Source of the DNA: DASXUX01 sp036504595
GTDB lineage: Bacteria; Planctomycetota; SZUA-567; H5-PLA8
Reading direction: 5' to 3'
DNA: 64,000 nucleotides
Assembly (NCBI GenBank): GCA_036504595.1
Contig: DASXUX010000067.1
Location: 62,001-126,000, forward strand
The position numbers and the translations under genes were made by a program. Within the stretch, counting starts at the first letter, position 1; the number at the start of each line of letters is the position of its first letter. Shown in pieces: positions 1 through 8,900 of this stretch. Below the pieces are notes generated by a model. The model was not told the DNA's origin, ran no database searches, and was given only the letters and a program-made list of their open reading frames with translations.

Positions 1-687
1 GTCCAGGTTCGGGTACGCGCCGGCGAGCAATCCCTGCAACAGGGACATGTACGCGATCACGCCAGTGCCCTGCTGACGGCAGTAGGGCAGCACTTCAACC
101 TCGATCGCGCGGCTGAGCAGATTGTAGGCGAGTTGGTTCGCGGCGATTGTTGCGCCGCTGGATGCGGCTTCCTTCAGTTTCTCGACGCCGAAGTTGCTGA
201 CGCCGATATGGCGGATTTTGCCTTGTTGTTGCAGACTTAGGAGCGTCGCGAAGGCATCTTCCGCGGATGGGCAGACCCCGCTTTTTGTGAAGGGCGCGAT
301 GCCGCGCGGAGTGATCGGCCAGTGGACCATGTACAGATCGATGTAGTCGGTCTTGAGGCGTTTCAGTGAAGCTTCGCAGTGAGCGACGAGCGTATTGGGT
401 TCGACGGCGGAGGGCGGGATTTTCGTGCCGATGACGATGTTGTCGCGGCGGAGCCCCTGGATGGCGTTGCCAAGGGCCGCTTCGCTGCGGCCATCGTTGT
501 ACACTTCGGCGGTATCGAAGTACGTGATGCCCAGATCGACGGCGCGGCGGATGACGGCGTCGGCTTCCTGCTGGCTGGTCGGTCCCCAGTAGTCTTTGTC
601 GCTGCCGCCCAGTTGCCAACAGCCGAGGCCAAGGGCGGAGAGCTGAAGGCTGGAGGTGCCGCAGGTTCTTTGCTCAAGGCTGGCCAC
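1..687 (-). CDS. Aldo/keto reductase (3' end cut by window)
   Basis: An NADPH-dependent aldo/keto reductase whose C-terminal part lies outside the window. The protein reads from a GTG start at 687 with AGGAG five bases upstream. It shows the family core in order: GLGCWQLGG near the N-terminus, DTAEVYNDGRSE (catalytic Asp and Tyr), GTKIPP (catalytic Lys), MVHWP (catalytic His), and GKIRHIGVSN with ANQLAYN further on. The whole tetrad is therefore present and the enzyme is probably active. The substrate cannot be told. No other AKR lies beside it; the second one, at 9638, belongs to a different subfamily. The start is a GTG because no in-frame ATG fits the ribosome binding site. Confidence 0.93.
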   Translation of the reverse strand, partial: MASLEQRTCGTSSLQLSALGLGCWQLGGSDKDYWGPTSQQEADAVIRRAVDLGITYFDTAEVYNDGRSEAALGNAIQGLRRDNIVIGTKIPPSAVEPNTLVAHCEASLKRLKTDYIDLYMVHWPITPRGIAPFTKSGVCPSAEDAFATLLSLQQQGKIRHIGVSNFGVEKLKEAASSGATIAANQLAYNLLSRAIEVEVLPYCRQQGTGVIAYMSLLQGLLAGAYPNLD

Positions 688-720
688 TGAGTCTCCTTTA
701 TGCAAGCGAAATCACCGATC

Positions 721-748
721 GGGTATGGGGTATAGGGCCTGGGGTATG
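721..748. repeat. Heptamer array, GGGTATG-type units
   Basis: Four 7-bp units (GGGTATG, GGGTATA, GGGCCTG, GGGTATG) in the gap between the aldo/keto reductase start and the phosphoesterase stop. The same unit family recurs at 10681 (opposite orientation) and 43141. Confidence 0.8.
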
Positions 749-786
749 GTGGCGGATTTTGATGCAAACCGCTTCCATAGCGGCGT

Positions 787-1542
787 TCAACGTCCTTCGC
801 GCAGGCGGTCGGCGAGGAAGTCATCGAGTTCAGGGATGGCGTAAATCATCTTGCAGGTGGTTTCGATGTTATACGTCACCCGGCGCCAGACGACGGTGTC
901 GCCATCGAAGGTGCAGAAGCACGCGCGCGGATCTCCGTCGCGAGGCTGGCCGACGGAGCCGACGTTCACGAGCACTTTCTCATCGGTGCCCAGCATGTAC
1001 AGATCGAACATATCGGAGGGGTGCGTAAAGCCTGAGGGCGTGAAAATTCCCGGGGTGTGCGTGTGGCCGACGAAGCAGTAGTCGTCCAGTGCGGCGAAGA
1101 CGGCCGTCATTTTCTTTTTGTCGGTCGCGTCGCGCGGCATCACGTATTCGCGGGTGGGATCACGGGGCGAGCCATGGACGTACAGGACGCCTTCGACGCG
1201 GTGCCTGGGCTTGTAGCCGGCCATCTGTTCCCGCCGCGCGTCGCGGACGCCCTGCGGTTCCATCGGATCTTCCAGTAGAATCTTGCGGGTCCATTCGATG
1301 GCCTTGCGCGCCCGGGGCTGAAAGCTGGCGGGGACGCCATTGAGGACCGCTTCCTCGTGATTCCCCAGAATAGTGAAGCTGGTGATATTCTTGACGATCT
1401 CCAGGCATTCTTTGGGCTGTGGGCCATAGCCGACGATGTCGCCCAGGCAGACGATGTCCTTGATGCCGAGGTGCTCGATATCTTCCAGCACCGCGCGCAG
1501 GGCTTCAAGATTGCCATGGATGTCGGAAATGATGGCCTTCAT
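787..1542 (-). CDS. Metallophosphoesterase, YfcE/MJ0936-type phosphodiesterase
   Basis: A 251-residue calcineurin-like phosphodiesterase. It has the metal-binding blocks in order: SDIHGN at residues 5-10, LGDIVGYG, GNHEEA, and VGHTHTPG in the C-terminal half, with a histidine and asparagine set as in dinuclear phosphoesterases. It is predicted to be cytosolic, as no signal peptide is visible. The start at 1542 is chosen because it begins directly with MKAIISDIHGN and has AAGGG upstream; an earlier in-frame start at 1578 would add residues encoded by the heptamer repeat. The natural substrate (cyclic nucleotide, phosphodiester or protein) cannot be assigned from sequence. Confidence 0.93.
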   Translation of the reverse strand: MKAIISDIHGNLEALRAVLEDIEHLGIKDIVCLGDIVGYGPQPKECLEIVKNITSFTILGNHEEAVLNGVPASFQPRARKAIEWTRKILLEDPMEPQGVRDARREQMAGYKPRHRVEGVLYVHGSPRDPTREYVMPRDATDKKKMTAVFAALDDYCFVGHTHTPGIFTPSGFTHPSDMFDLYMLGTDEKVLVNVGSVGQPRDGDPRACFCTFDGDTVVWRRVTYNIETTCKMIYAIPELDDFLADRLREGR

Positions 1543-1551
1543 CGTTACCCT

Positions 1552-1626
1552 TGGTGAGTGGTGACTGGCGAGTGGCAAGCGGGAAGGGTCTAGAGACCAC
1601 TCACCACTGACGACTCAGCACTCACC
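1552..1626. repeat. Inverted pair of heptamer arrays
   Basis: About 1552-1581 carries GTGAGTG/GTGACTG-type 7-bp units and 1595-1626 carries the complementary CACTCAC-type units. The two arms can pair around a spacer containing TCTAGA. It lies just upstream of the phosphoesterase start, between two minus-strand genes. Confidence 0.75.
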
Positions 1627-1633
1627 AAAAGAC

Positions 1634-2197
1634 CTACACCGCTTCGACGGATTGGACTTCCGGAAACTGCTGCTTCAGACGGTGCTCAATGCCCATCTTC
1701 AGCGTGAACAGCGCCCGTGGGCAACTGTGGCAGGCGCCGCGCAGGCGCAGCTTCACAATGCCCTCTTCGTAGCCGGCGTACAGCACCAGGCCGCCATCCA
1801 TCGCCACGGCCGGTTGAATCTCGTCTTCGATGACCTTGACGATAGCGGTCTCCAGCGGTGAAAGCGGTGCGCGCGTTTGTTCCGGGCCGCTCGAAACCGC
1901 CGGCAGACCCGATGCCACGTGGTGCTCCAGGGCCTCACTGACCAGCGGGCGGAGCGCCCACCAGTTGACGCCGGGCTCGGCGGTGACGCTGACGAAGTCC
2001 GGTCCGATATAAATGCCGGTCACGCCAGGCAGCGTAAAAAGCTCCGTTGCCAGCGGCGAGACGGCGGCCACCTGTGCGGAGGCGAAATCCTGTCCGGCAC
2101 CGGTCAGCAACGGACGGTTGAGCGCGAAGCGCATGCAGTGTGGATTGGGGGTGCTCTCAGCGGCAATTTGCAGCTTGGCGGGCGCGTCGGCGCTCAT
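1634..2197 (-). CDS. Nfu-type Fe-S cluster scaffold/carrier protein
   Basis: A 187-residue protein with an N-terminal Nfu_N domain (AESTPNPHCMRF motif near residue 14, followed by the FTLPGVTGIYIGPDFVSVT strand) and a C-terminal NifU-like domain (residues about 110-185) containing the cluster-binding CxxC in GACHSCPRA. These proteins receive and hand on 4Fe-4S clusters in the cytoplasm. The Nfu_N domain has no known catalytic role. The start at 2197 has AGGAG seven bases upstream; a longer reading from 2224 lacks this. No suf or isc gene is adjacent, so it is a stand-alone copy. Confidence 0.93.
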   Translation of the reverse strand: MSADAPAKLQIAAESTPNPHCMRFALNRPLLTGAGQDFASAQVAAVSPLATELFTLPGVTGIYIGPDFVSVTAEPGVNWWALRPLVSEALEHHVASGLPAVSSGPEQTRAPLSPLETAIVKVIEDEIQPAVAMDGGLVLYAGYEEGIVKLRLRGACHSCPRALFTLKMGIEHRLKQQFPEVQSVEAV

Positions 2198-2320
2198 GAA
2201 AATCTCCTTTTCCTCATCGCGCAAAAAAGTCTAACGGAAGGCCCAGACCACTAGAAGTCCAGAAGTCCGGAACTCAGCGAATTTTTGTGCAAAGGCGGAC
2301 GCGCACGCAGATTGAAAGAA

Positions 2321-2366
2321 CACGCTTAAGTTCGCGCAAGAAGACGCGCGAACGTAAGCGTGCCAC
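2321..2366. repeat. Dispersed palindrome, CACGCTT..AAGCGTG type, copy 1
   Basis: Imperfect inverted repeat CACGCTTAAGTTCGCGC ... GCGCGAACGTAAGCGTG with a short A/G-rich loop. The related copy at 14985-15034 lies in the opposite orientation, so it is a dispersed element and not a gene-specific terminator. Confidence 0.75.
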
Positions 2367-2438
2367 CGTTTTTGTTGCAGCAATCTAATTCCCTATTCAG
2401 TCACACGTTGTACACTGCGCCGGGGGTCCATCCTCATT

Positions 2439-2516
2439 ATGCTCACGAGAGTCACACCATTGCGATGGGTGCTGCTGTTGGCCTGCTTGTGGCCGGTTCT
2501 GGCGCATGGATTCTGA
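2439..2516 (+). pseudogene. Signal-peptide segment ended by in-frame TGA, belonging to the next gene
   Basis: From ATG 2439 the frame reads a convincing signal peptide: MLTRV, then an Arg-Trp, a hydrophobic core WVLLLACLWPVLA, then HGF and a TGA stop at 2514-2516. The same frame continues without another stop into a proline-rich linker (SSGGPTTPTPPPPPKP) and then into the 2607-3551 product. This looks like one secreted protein split by a nonsense codon. It could be a real mutation, an assembly error or recoding. TGA is an ordinary stop in neighbouring genes, which makes recoding unlikely. Confidence 0.6.
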
Positions 2517-2606
2517 AGCACACGCACGCCGCCCAGTTCGGGCGGCCCCACCACACCGACTCCACCGCCGCCGCCCCCGAAGCCCAGGACGGGCATTCCG
2601 CCCTAC

Positions 2607-3551
2607 GTGTTGCCCATCAATCCGGCGCGGCGCGTGCAGTTCGTCAACCAGGGCGCGGTTTATTCACCCGGCCAGAAGAACAACATTGTGCAGACGCTCT
2701 CCGAATCGCGCCTGAAAAACGCGCGGCGCTTCGCCGTGGGAGTCATCTGCGGCGGAATGCCCGAGAACGAAGAAGCGTTCGCGGCTCTGCGCGAACTGGA
2801 AGTGAAAACGATCATCTCCGTCTCCGGCAGTCCCGCGGACACCGAGCTTGCTCGCCGCTACGGCATGCTCTGCGTCCATCTGCCGACCGGTTTCAGCGGT
2901 TTGACCGATCTGCGCGGCCTGGAGATCGCGCGCGCCGTGCACGACAACCCGGAGATCGCGTACATCTGTGCTGACGACGGATCTGATCGCGCGCCGGCCG
3001 CCGCCGCTGTGGTCTGCGTTGTGTTCGGCACGATGACGCCGGAGAAGGCCGTTCGGGCGCTCAAGAGCGTTAACGTGCCGGAGAGCTCCAAAGGGCTGTA
3101 CGCCTGGGTTGCGGCTGCGAGCAAAGTCGAAAGCGAAGCCGTGCACGCCGTAAAGATCAGGTTCCACGAAAAAGAAGACGTCGGCGCCGTGACCAAGGCG
3201 ATGGTCGCGCTGGGCAAGGCCGGTGGCCGCCTGCAGGCCGCTCTGTCCGGCGATCCAAAAGTTCAGGCAGGGAAAGCGGGCGCTGAGCTGGTCAAGACGT
3301 TTGCGGAACTGCGCGAACTGCAGGATGTCACGGCGCAAAGCGAAGAGTTCCGACGGTTGTTGACTGCCAGCCAGACCGCAGCCGCTGCCGTCAGCGAGGC
3401 GGCCGGCAGCATCAAAGTCAAGGCCACGCCGGAGCAGCTGGGGAAACTGGAGACGGGGTTGCAGGCGTTGAACAGTTCTTGCGCGGCATGCCACAGCCAG
3501 TATCGGGACGACGTTCAGCAAAACGCGCAAATTGGGAAGCGAGTGAAATGA
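2607..3551 (+). CDS. Pseudophosphatase (DSP-like) fused to a c-type cytochrome tail
   Basis: A protein of about 314 residues from GTG 2607; the true N-terminus probably lies upstream (see 2439-2516). Residues about 30-175 resemble a dual-specificity phosphatase fold. Where active enzymes have HCxxGxxR, this one has CADDGSDR at 121-128: the catalytic Cys is replaced by Ala while Gly and Arg remain, so it should be catalytically dead. The C-terminal 130 residues are helical and end in one haem-binding CAACH at 292-296, as in cytochrome c' type helical cytochromes. Haem attachment requires export, which fits the interrupted signal peptide upstream. Its stop overlaps the next start as ATGA. The function is unknown; a sensor or redox partner is possible. 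Confidence 0.75.
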   Translation: MLPINPARRVQFVNQGAVYSPGQKNNIVQTLSESRLKNARRFAVGVICGGMPENEEAFAALRELEVKTIISVSGSPADTELARRYGMLCVHLPTGFSGLTDLRGLEIARAVHDNPEIAYICADDGSDRAPAAAAVVCVVFGTMTPEKAVRALKSVNVPESSKGLYAWVAAASKVESEAVHAVKIRFHEKEDVGAVTKAMVALGKAGGRLQAALSGDPKVQAGKAGAELVKTFAELRELQDVTAQSEEFRRLLTASQTAAAAVSEAAGSIKVKATPEQLGKLETGLQALNSSCAACHSQYRDDVQQNAQIGKRVK

Positions 3552-5470
3552 GTGCTTCGGTAAATCCGCCGCAACCATTGCCGCCTCCGCCGGATCCTGT
3601 GGGGCAGACTGTCCCGCCTGCCACCCTGCCTTCTTTCATCGTCACGCAGTGCCCGAACTGTGCCAAGCGCGTCGGGTTTCCAATGCATCTGGCCGGGACG
3701 GTTGCTGCGTGCAGCGCGTGCCGCTTTCAGATCATGGTGCCCCTGAAATCGGGCGACATGTCGTTCATCATCAGCGCCCCGACGGCGCCGGCGCGTGGAT
3801 TCGGTTTCAAGTTCCGGTTGCGGCGCCCGCACGTCGCGACGGCAGGAGCACCCGAACGGCCCGATTCGCGAGCGATTATCGCTGTGATGGCCGCGATGAT
3901 CTTGATTCTCGTTCTGGCCGGCGTGCTGTTGTACCCTCGGTTAACGCCAAAAACGTCGTTGGCCCGGTCGAAGGACGAACCCACCGCGCCGGGTCCAGCA
4001 ACACCGTCTGTTCCCGCTCGAAAGGAAGCCGTCAAGTTACCGGTCGAAGCGCGGCAGATTGATCCGCTGCCGGCAAACGCACCTGCGCCATCTGTAACGG
4101 ACGCCAAAGCAGCGCTGCCCGTCGAAGCGGCGCCAGCAGCGAAGGCCAACGAACTGCCCGACCTGCTCAGCCGTTCGCTGCTGACGCCACCCAAGAAAAA
4201 CGCGGACGAGGACGACCGCCCCGTCGAACCCGCCAAGCCCGAAGCGAAAAAAGAGGACATACAGCTCGCCGCTGCACCGGCGGTGCCAGCCGAGAATAAC
4301 GCCGCTTCGCCAGAGAAACCTCCTGCCCCGACGGTTCCAGGCTTGATCGACAAACCGGCCGCGGCGGCAGTCGATCCTCTGCGGATTGCCGCGCGCACGC
4401 CCGATGTCTGCACGCAATGCATGGGCACCGGCTTTCTGCCGCTTTTGCCGGGGCACTCGTACATTCATCTGGTCAAGGATCCTGCGCCCAATCCGGTCGA
4501 AGCCGTGCCGTGGCGCTATTGCTCGAAATGCCGGCCGAAGGACAATCCCTCGCAGCTTCTGCAGCAGGAAACCGAGCGCCTGAAAGCCGACAAAGCCAAG
4601 GCCAGTCAGGACAAGATCGAAGCGGCCTCGCGCCTGAAGTTCATCCGCGGCGAAACCCAGCACGTGACCTTGTACATGCAGTTCGCCGAACCGCTTCAGG
4701 GTCCGCAGGTCAAGCCCGGCGACGGCAAGACCAAGACCTGGGAAGACCGCACGCGCAGCGACCTGAAGGACATCGCCGCCGCGCTGGAAGAACTGAAGAT
4801 CCTGCTTGAGCGCAACAGCGGCACCACGGTCCTGACGCAGACGCGCCCCGAATCCCACGAGATGGTCATCGTCCGCGACATCGTCAGCTACAACATCGCC
4901 CTCGACAGCATGATGTCCGAAAACAACGTGGACGAAAAGCTGCTCGCCCGCCGAGCGTCCGGCATCAGCGGGCGCTACCGCTCCTTCTATAATTCCTATC
5001 TCGGCACGCCCGATTATCCGCGTCTGCCGCGGCACATGGCGCTCTTCCTGATGGGCCAGATGTTCATGATGGAAGGCAGCGACAGCAAAGCCAAACCCTG
5101 GCTGATCGAAGGCTTCGCCTCTTATTGCGAACACGCCGTGACGCACAAGAACCTCTGCTATTCCTTCGCCTACGAACCCAACGACGTGCGCATCGGAGCC
5201 GGCTGGGACAGCGAAATCCGCCGCTTCGCGCGCGATGGCAAGCTCAAGCCCTGGCGGCAGATCTTCGGCCTGGACCTCGTCCTGATGAAGCCCGTCGATT
5301 ACCTCTGCTGCTACTCCATCGTCTCCTTCCTGATGAACGACCCGCCGCGCTTCGCCCGCTTCATCGTCGAACTCCGCGCCGGCGCCGACACCCTCACCGC
5401 CCTGGAAAAAGCCTACAACCGCAAGGTGGACGACCTGCAGTCCATGTGGGCAAATTGGACGCTGCGGTAG
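3548..5470 (+). CDS. Membrane-anchored zinc-ribbon protein with degenerate gluzincin-like C-terminal domain
   Basis: A protein of about 640 residues. It starts at ATG 3548, overlapping the previous stop by four bases (ATGA), so the two genes are probably coupled. The order is: proline-rich N-terminus; a zinc ribbon (CPNCAKR then CSACR, residues about 35-60); one transmembrane helix (AIIAVMAAMILILVLAGVLL); a long Ala/Pro/Lys-rich linker; a second cysteine cluster (CTQCMG ... CSKC); and a C-terminal domain with WLIEGFASYCEHA. That last motif is where gluzincin metallopeptidases carry WxxEGxAxYxE. The expected HExxH is absent, with RHMALFLMGQ at the matching place, so proteolysis is doubtful. 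This architecture is familiar from planctomycete-type hypothetical proteins. The role is unknown. Confidence 0.8.
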   Translation: MSASVNPPQPLPPPPDPVGQTVPPATLPSFIVTQCPNCAKRVGFPMHLAGTVAACSACRFQIMVPLKSGDMSFIISAPTAPARGFGFKFRLRRPHVATAGAPERPDSRAIIAVMAAMILILVLAGVLLYPRLTPKTSLARSKDEPTAPGPATPSVPARKEAVKLPVEARQIDPLPANAPAPSVTDAKAALPVEAAPAAKANELPDLLSRSLLTPPKKNADEDDRPVEPAKPEAKKEDIQLAAAPAVPAENNAASPEKPPAPTVPGLIDKPAAAAVDPLRIAARTPDVCTQCMGTGFLPLLPGHSYIHLVKDPAPNPVEAVPWRYCSKCRPKDNPSQLLQQETERLKADKAKASQDKIEAASRLKFIRGETQHVTLYMQFAEPLQGPQVKPGDGKTKTWEDRTRSDLKDIAAALEELKILLERNSGTTVLTQTRPESHEMVIVRDIVSYNIALDSMMSENNVDEKLLARRASGISGRYRSFYNSYLGTPDYPRLPRHMALFLMGQMFMMEGSDSKAKPWLIEGFASYCEHAVTHKNLCYSFAYEPNDVRIGAGWDSEIRRFARDGKLKPWRQIFGLDLVLMKPVDYLCCYSIVSFLMNDPPRFARFIVELRAGADTLTALEKAYNRKVDDLQSMWANWTLR

Positions 5471-5535
5471 TAGCGCACTCCTCCCAGATTTCGCCTGTCG
5501 TGCCCATACCGTCCGAAACCGCCGCCTCCCTAAAA

Positions 5536-5551
5536 TGTTCCACGTGGAACA
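5536..5551. promoter_or_regulatory. parS-like centromere site 1
   Basis: TGTTCCACGTGGAACA is a perfect 16-bp palindrome and matches the conserved bacterial parS motif (TGTTNCACGTGAAACA and its symmetric variants) bound by ParB. The flank CCCTAAAA is shared with site 2. No parA or parB gene is in the window. Confidence 0.88.
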
Positions 5552-5627
5552 ATACTAAATTCCAGGTGCTCCGAATCCCAACCGCACGGCTGGACGCCAG
5601 ACTTCGTGTCCAGGAGTGCACCTGTGC

Positions 5628-5656
5628 CATCAGAACCGCGACCGTAAGGGAGCGGC
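5628..5656. repeat. Dispersed 29-bp repeat (CGCGACCGTAAGGGAGCGG core), copy 1
   Basis: Twenty-nine bases from CATCAGAACC to GAGCGGC are identical to 57840-57868. A partial relative (GCGACCGTCAGAGAGCGG) occurs near 37334. It lies between the two parS-like sites. Confidence 0.8.
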
Positions 5657-5703
5657 AGTCTTCCTTGCCGCCTCTTCTGTCCAAACCTGCACATGTGCTT
5701 GAT

Positions 5704-5747
5704 CCGCTGACCCCCTGAACCCTGACCCCCGAACCCTGAACCCTGCC
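5704..5747. repeat. Heptamer array, ACCCTGA-type units
   Basis: About six degenerate 7-bp units (ACCCTGA, CCCCCGA and variants). It has the same unit as the array at 17239 and the inverted array at 60811-60857. Confidence 0.75.
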
Positions 5748-5763
5748 CTTATCCACCCTAAAA

Positions 5764-5779
5764 TGTTCCACGTGGAACA
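5764..5779. promoter_or_regulatory. parS-like centromere site 2
   Basis: A second exact copy of TGTTCCACGTGGAACA, starting 228 bp from the start of the first. Shared sequence extends left as CCCTAAAA, giving 24 identical bases. Two exact 16-mers so close together are very unlikely by chance. Confidence 0.88.
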
Positions 5780-5856
5780 TACCTAAGATTAAACTTGGCG
5801 CATCATCCACGCGCAAAAAATTCTAGCAAAATCTGGCTGTACTCACTAACATTGTG

Positions 5857-5862
5857 TATAAT
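5857..5862 (+). promoter_or_regulatory. Probable -10 element for the kelch surface protein
   Basis: TATAAT preceded by TGTG, 50 bases before the ATG at 5913, with GAGGAAGGG between as ribosome binding site. No good -35 is present (TGGCTG at 5834 at best), so it may act as an extended -10 or depend on an activator. Confidence 0.45.
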
Positions 5863-5912
5863 CTAGGGCAATCTCGTTTCTCCCGCTGGCCACTACGAGG
5901 AAGGGTTCTGAC

Positions 5913-8900
5913 ATGTGTTCTTACATACGTGTGCTGGTGTGCGCGGTTCTGGCCGGGCTTATGTCGAGCGCCTCGGCCGCGACGCCTCTGGAATTCTCTG
6001 CCCCGCGCGGCGGCGAGGTCTACTTCCCCGGCCAGCTTCAGCAGGTCAAGATGGGTCAGCGCTGGAAGGCCAAGACCACGCGCATCGAACTCAGCCGCGA
6101 TGGCGGCCAGACGTTCTCCGACCTGGGCACGCTGAACAAGGCCAGCAACTTCACGCTGGCCTGGACAGTGACCGGTCCCGCGTCCACCAACTGCATCCTC
6201 AAAGCGACCGGAACGTTCGGCTCCAAGCAGATCACCATCCTCTCCGGCGTCTTCAGCATCGGCTCGACAGAGACCGCCACCGGCACGCTGCCCGTCGCCT
6301 CCGTTGGAGCCGCCGCGATGGCACCCAATTCGGTGACCACCGACGCCTTGGCCGACAACAGCGTCAAAACCGCCGAACTGGCTGATGGCAGCGTGACCAC
6401 TCCCAAGCTGGCCGACGGATCCGTCACCACGCCCAAAGTCGCCGACGGCGCAATCACCGATGCCAAAATCGCCGGAGTGTCCGGCTCGAAGGTGACCGGC
6501 CCGGTCGCGGAGGCCACCAACGCCACCACGGCCGTGAACTTCTCCGGTAACCTGGCGGGTGACGTGACCGGCCCACAGACCGCCACCGCGATCGCGCCCG
6601 CTGCGGTCACGAATCCCAAAATCGCCGACAAAGCCGTGACCGCAAACAAAGTCAGCAGCGGAGCCGCGTCGAGCAACTTCGTGCTGACCGCCGATGGCGC
6701 CGGCGGAGCCGACTGGCAGGCCATCGAACCGCTTACGACCGTCCCGAACTTCAGCGGCAATCTTTCAGGTGATGTCACCGGCCCGCAGACCGCGACCGCC
6801 ATCAGCGCCGGCGCGGTCGTCACCGCCAAAATCGCCGACGGCGCAGTCCTCACAGCTAAGCTAGCGGACTCAGCCATCACCACCGCGAAGCTCGCCGACT
6901 CATCCGTCACCGACGCAAAGATCTCAGACGTTTCCGGCGCAAAAGTTTCAGGCGCAGTGGCCAACGCCACCACCGCCGTGAACTTCAGCGGTACTCTGGC
7001 CGGCGACGTGACGGGAACGCAGGGCGCGACGGCGATCGCGGACAACGCAGTCACTGACTCGAAGATCGCGGGCGTCAGCGGCGCAAAGGTCTCCGGCACG
7101 GTCGCCAACGCAACGAGCGCCGTGAACTTCAGCGGCAACCTGGCCGGCGATGTGACCGGCACACAGGACGTGACGATAATCAGCGCGGGCGCGGTGGGGA
7201 CGTCGAAGATTGCGGATGCTGCCGTCACGACTCCGAAATTGAACAGCGGCGCGGCGCTGGGCAACTATGTGCTTACAGCGGATGGTGCTGCGGGAGCGAG
7301 TTGGCAACTGGTCGGGTCGTCATCGATTGCAGACGGATCGATCAGTACGGCAAAGCTTGCCGATGGCGCGGTGACGCCCGGCAAGTTAGCAGACAACTCC
7401 GTGTGGCTGACGGGCGGCAACGCCGGCACCACGCCGGGCACTCAGTACCTGGGCACCAGCGACGCGCAGGCGCTGGAGATCAAAGTGAACGGCGGGCGGG
7501 CGCTGCGGATTGAGCCTGCGGCCGATCCAACAACCGACGCGCCGAGCATCATAGCAGGCTTTGAGGGCAACAGCGTAACAGGCGGCGCGAAGGGCGCAAC
7601 GGTTTCGGGCGGCGGGATAGACGGCGGAGCGAACAGCGTAACGGCCGATTACGGCACCGTCGGCGGCGGCGTGAATAATTCCGCAGGCGATCGCGCGATG
7701 GTTGGCGGCGGGCAGCAGAATGCCGCCATCGGCGGCTGTTCGGTCATAGGCGGCGGAGGAGGCAATTTCGCCAGTGGCAACGCCGCCGTCGTGGGTGGCG
7801 GCGAAGGCAACATCGCCAGCGGCAACGACTCCGTCGTGGGTGGCGGAGGGCTGAACACCGCCAGCGCTCGCGCGGCCACCGTGGCCGGTGGATTTCAAAA
7901 CGCCGCTAGCATCGATTTCTCCGCCGTGGGCGGGGGTATGTCCAACACTGCTAGCGGCGGCTACTGCGCTGTGGCAGGAGGACAAGGCAACACCGCCATG
8001 AACGCCTGTTCCACTGTGGCGGGGGGCGCAGGCAACACCGCCAGCGGCGGCTACTCCACCGTGGGCGGTGGCATCGGGAATAACGCCAGCGGTTATTTCG
8101 CCATCGTGGCTGGCGGCGATATGAACATGGCCGCCGGCGATAATAGTTTCGTTGCCGGCCACAGAGCGCAGAACGCGGACAACACGCACAAAGGCGTCTT
8201 TCTTTTCGCAGATAGCAGCACGGATGCGGATTTCAGCTCGGCGGCGGCGAATGAGTTTGCGGTGCGGGCGACGGGCGGCGTGCGCCTGGTGACAGCCGTC
8301 GATAGCGGCACAGGCGTGCCGACGAAGACGGCAACATTGGCACCCAGTGGCAAGCTGAGCGTACAGGGAGAGATCGAGTCTACGACGGGCGGCTTCAGAT
8401 TCCCCGATGGAACAGTTCAGACGACGGCGGCATCACCGGTGCCACCGGGGTTCTCCATTCTGGGTGACTCGCCGGTGGCGCCGGCTGGGTTTACGTATAC
8501 CGGCCAGACCATCGGGACGGGTGGCGGCACGGCGGGCAGTTGGACGGTCCGGACCGCGATGCCGACGCCACGGGCAAGCCTGGCAGTGGGCATGGTCGCT
8601 GGGAAGCTGTATGCCATCGGTGGACGCGACGGCCTCGGCAATATCGTAGGCACAAATGAGGAGTACGACCCTGCGACAAGCGCGTGGACGGCGAAGGCGC
8701 CGATGCCCACTCCTAGAGAGTATCTGGCTATCGGCGCGGTGAACGGAAAGATATACGCCATCGGCGGAATCGTCGGTCCGAGCGACACGGCGCTCAACGA
8801 AGAATATGATCCCGCCAGCGATTCATGGACGACGAAAGCGCCGATGCTTGCGCCCAGGCAGCAGCATGTCATTGCGGTCGTAAACGACAAGATCTACGCA

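Larger units (their letters stand above)
5471..5912. other. Gene-free stretch with parS-like sites and repeats
   Basis: No coding region is convincing here. It holds two parS-like palindromes, a 29-bp dispersed repeat, a heptamer array and a probable promoter for the surface-protein gene. These are listed separately. Short frames across it only translate the palindrome as FHVEHF. Confidence 0.8.

Noticed and set aside
2439..2516. Alternative genetic code or selenocysteine at the in-frame TGA
   Set aside because: TGA is the normal stop of several neighbouring genes (for example the phosphoesterase and dapB), and no selenocysteine insertion hairpin was evident after 2516.
2360..2974. A 204-residue frame overlapping the start of the pseudophosphatase gene
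   Set aside because: It is in another frame. Its composition (His, Arg and Ala-rich without domain pattern) is that of a shadow, whereas the frame through 2439 and 2607 gives a signal peptide, proline linker and haem motif.
3548..5470. An active gluzincin metallopeptidase
   Set aside because: The HExxH zinc motif is missing; only the downstream WxxEGxAxYxE-like motif is kept.
5394..5816. A 140-residue minus-strand frame over the parS region
   Set aside because: Its FHVEHF segments are translations of the parS palindrome and the rest is heptamer and repeat sequence; no sign of selection as protein.
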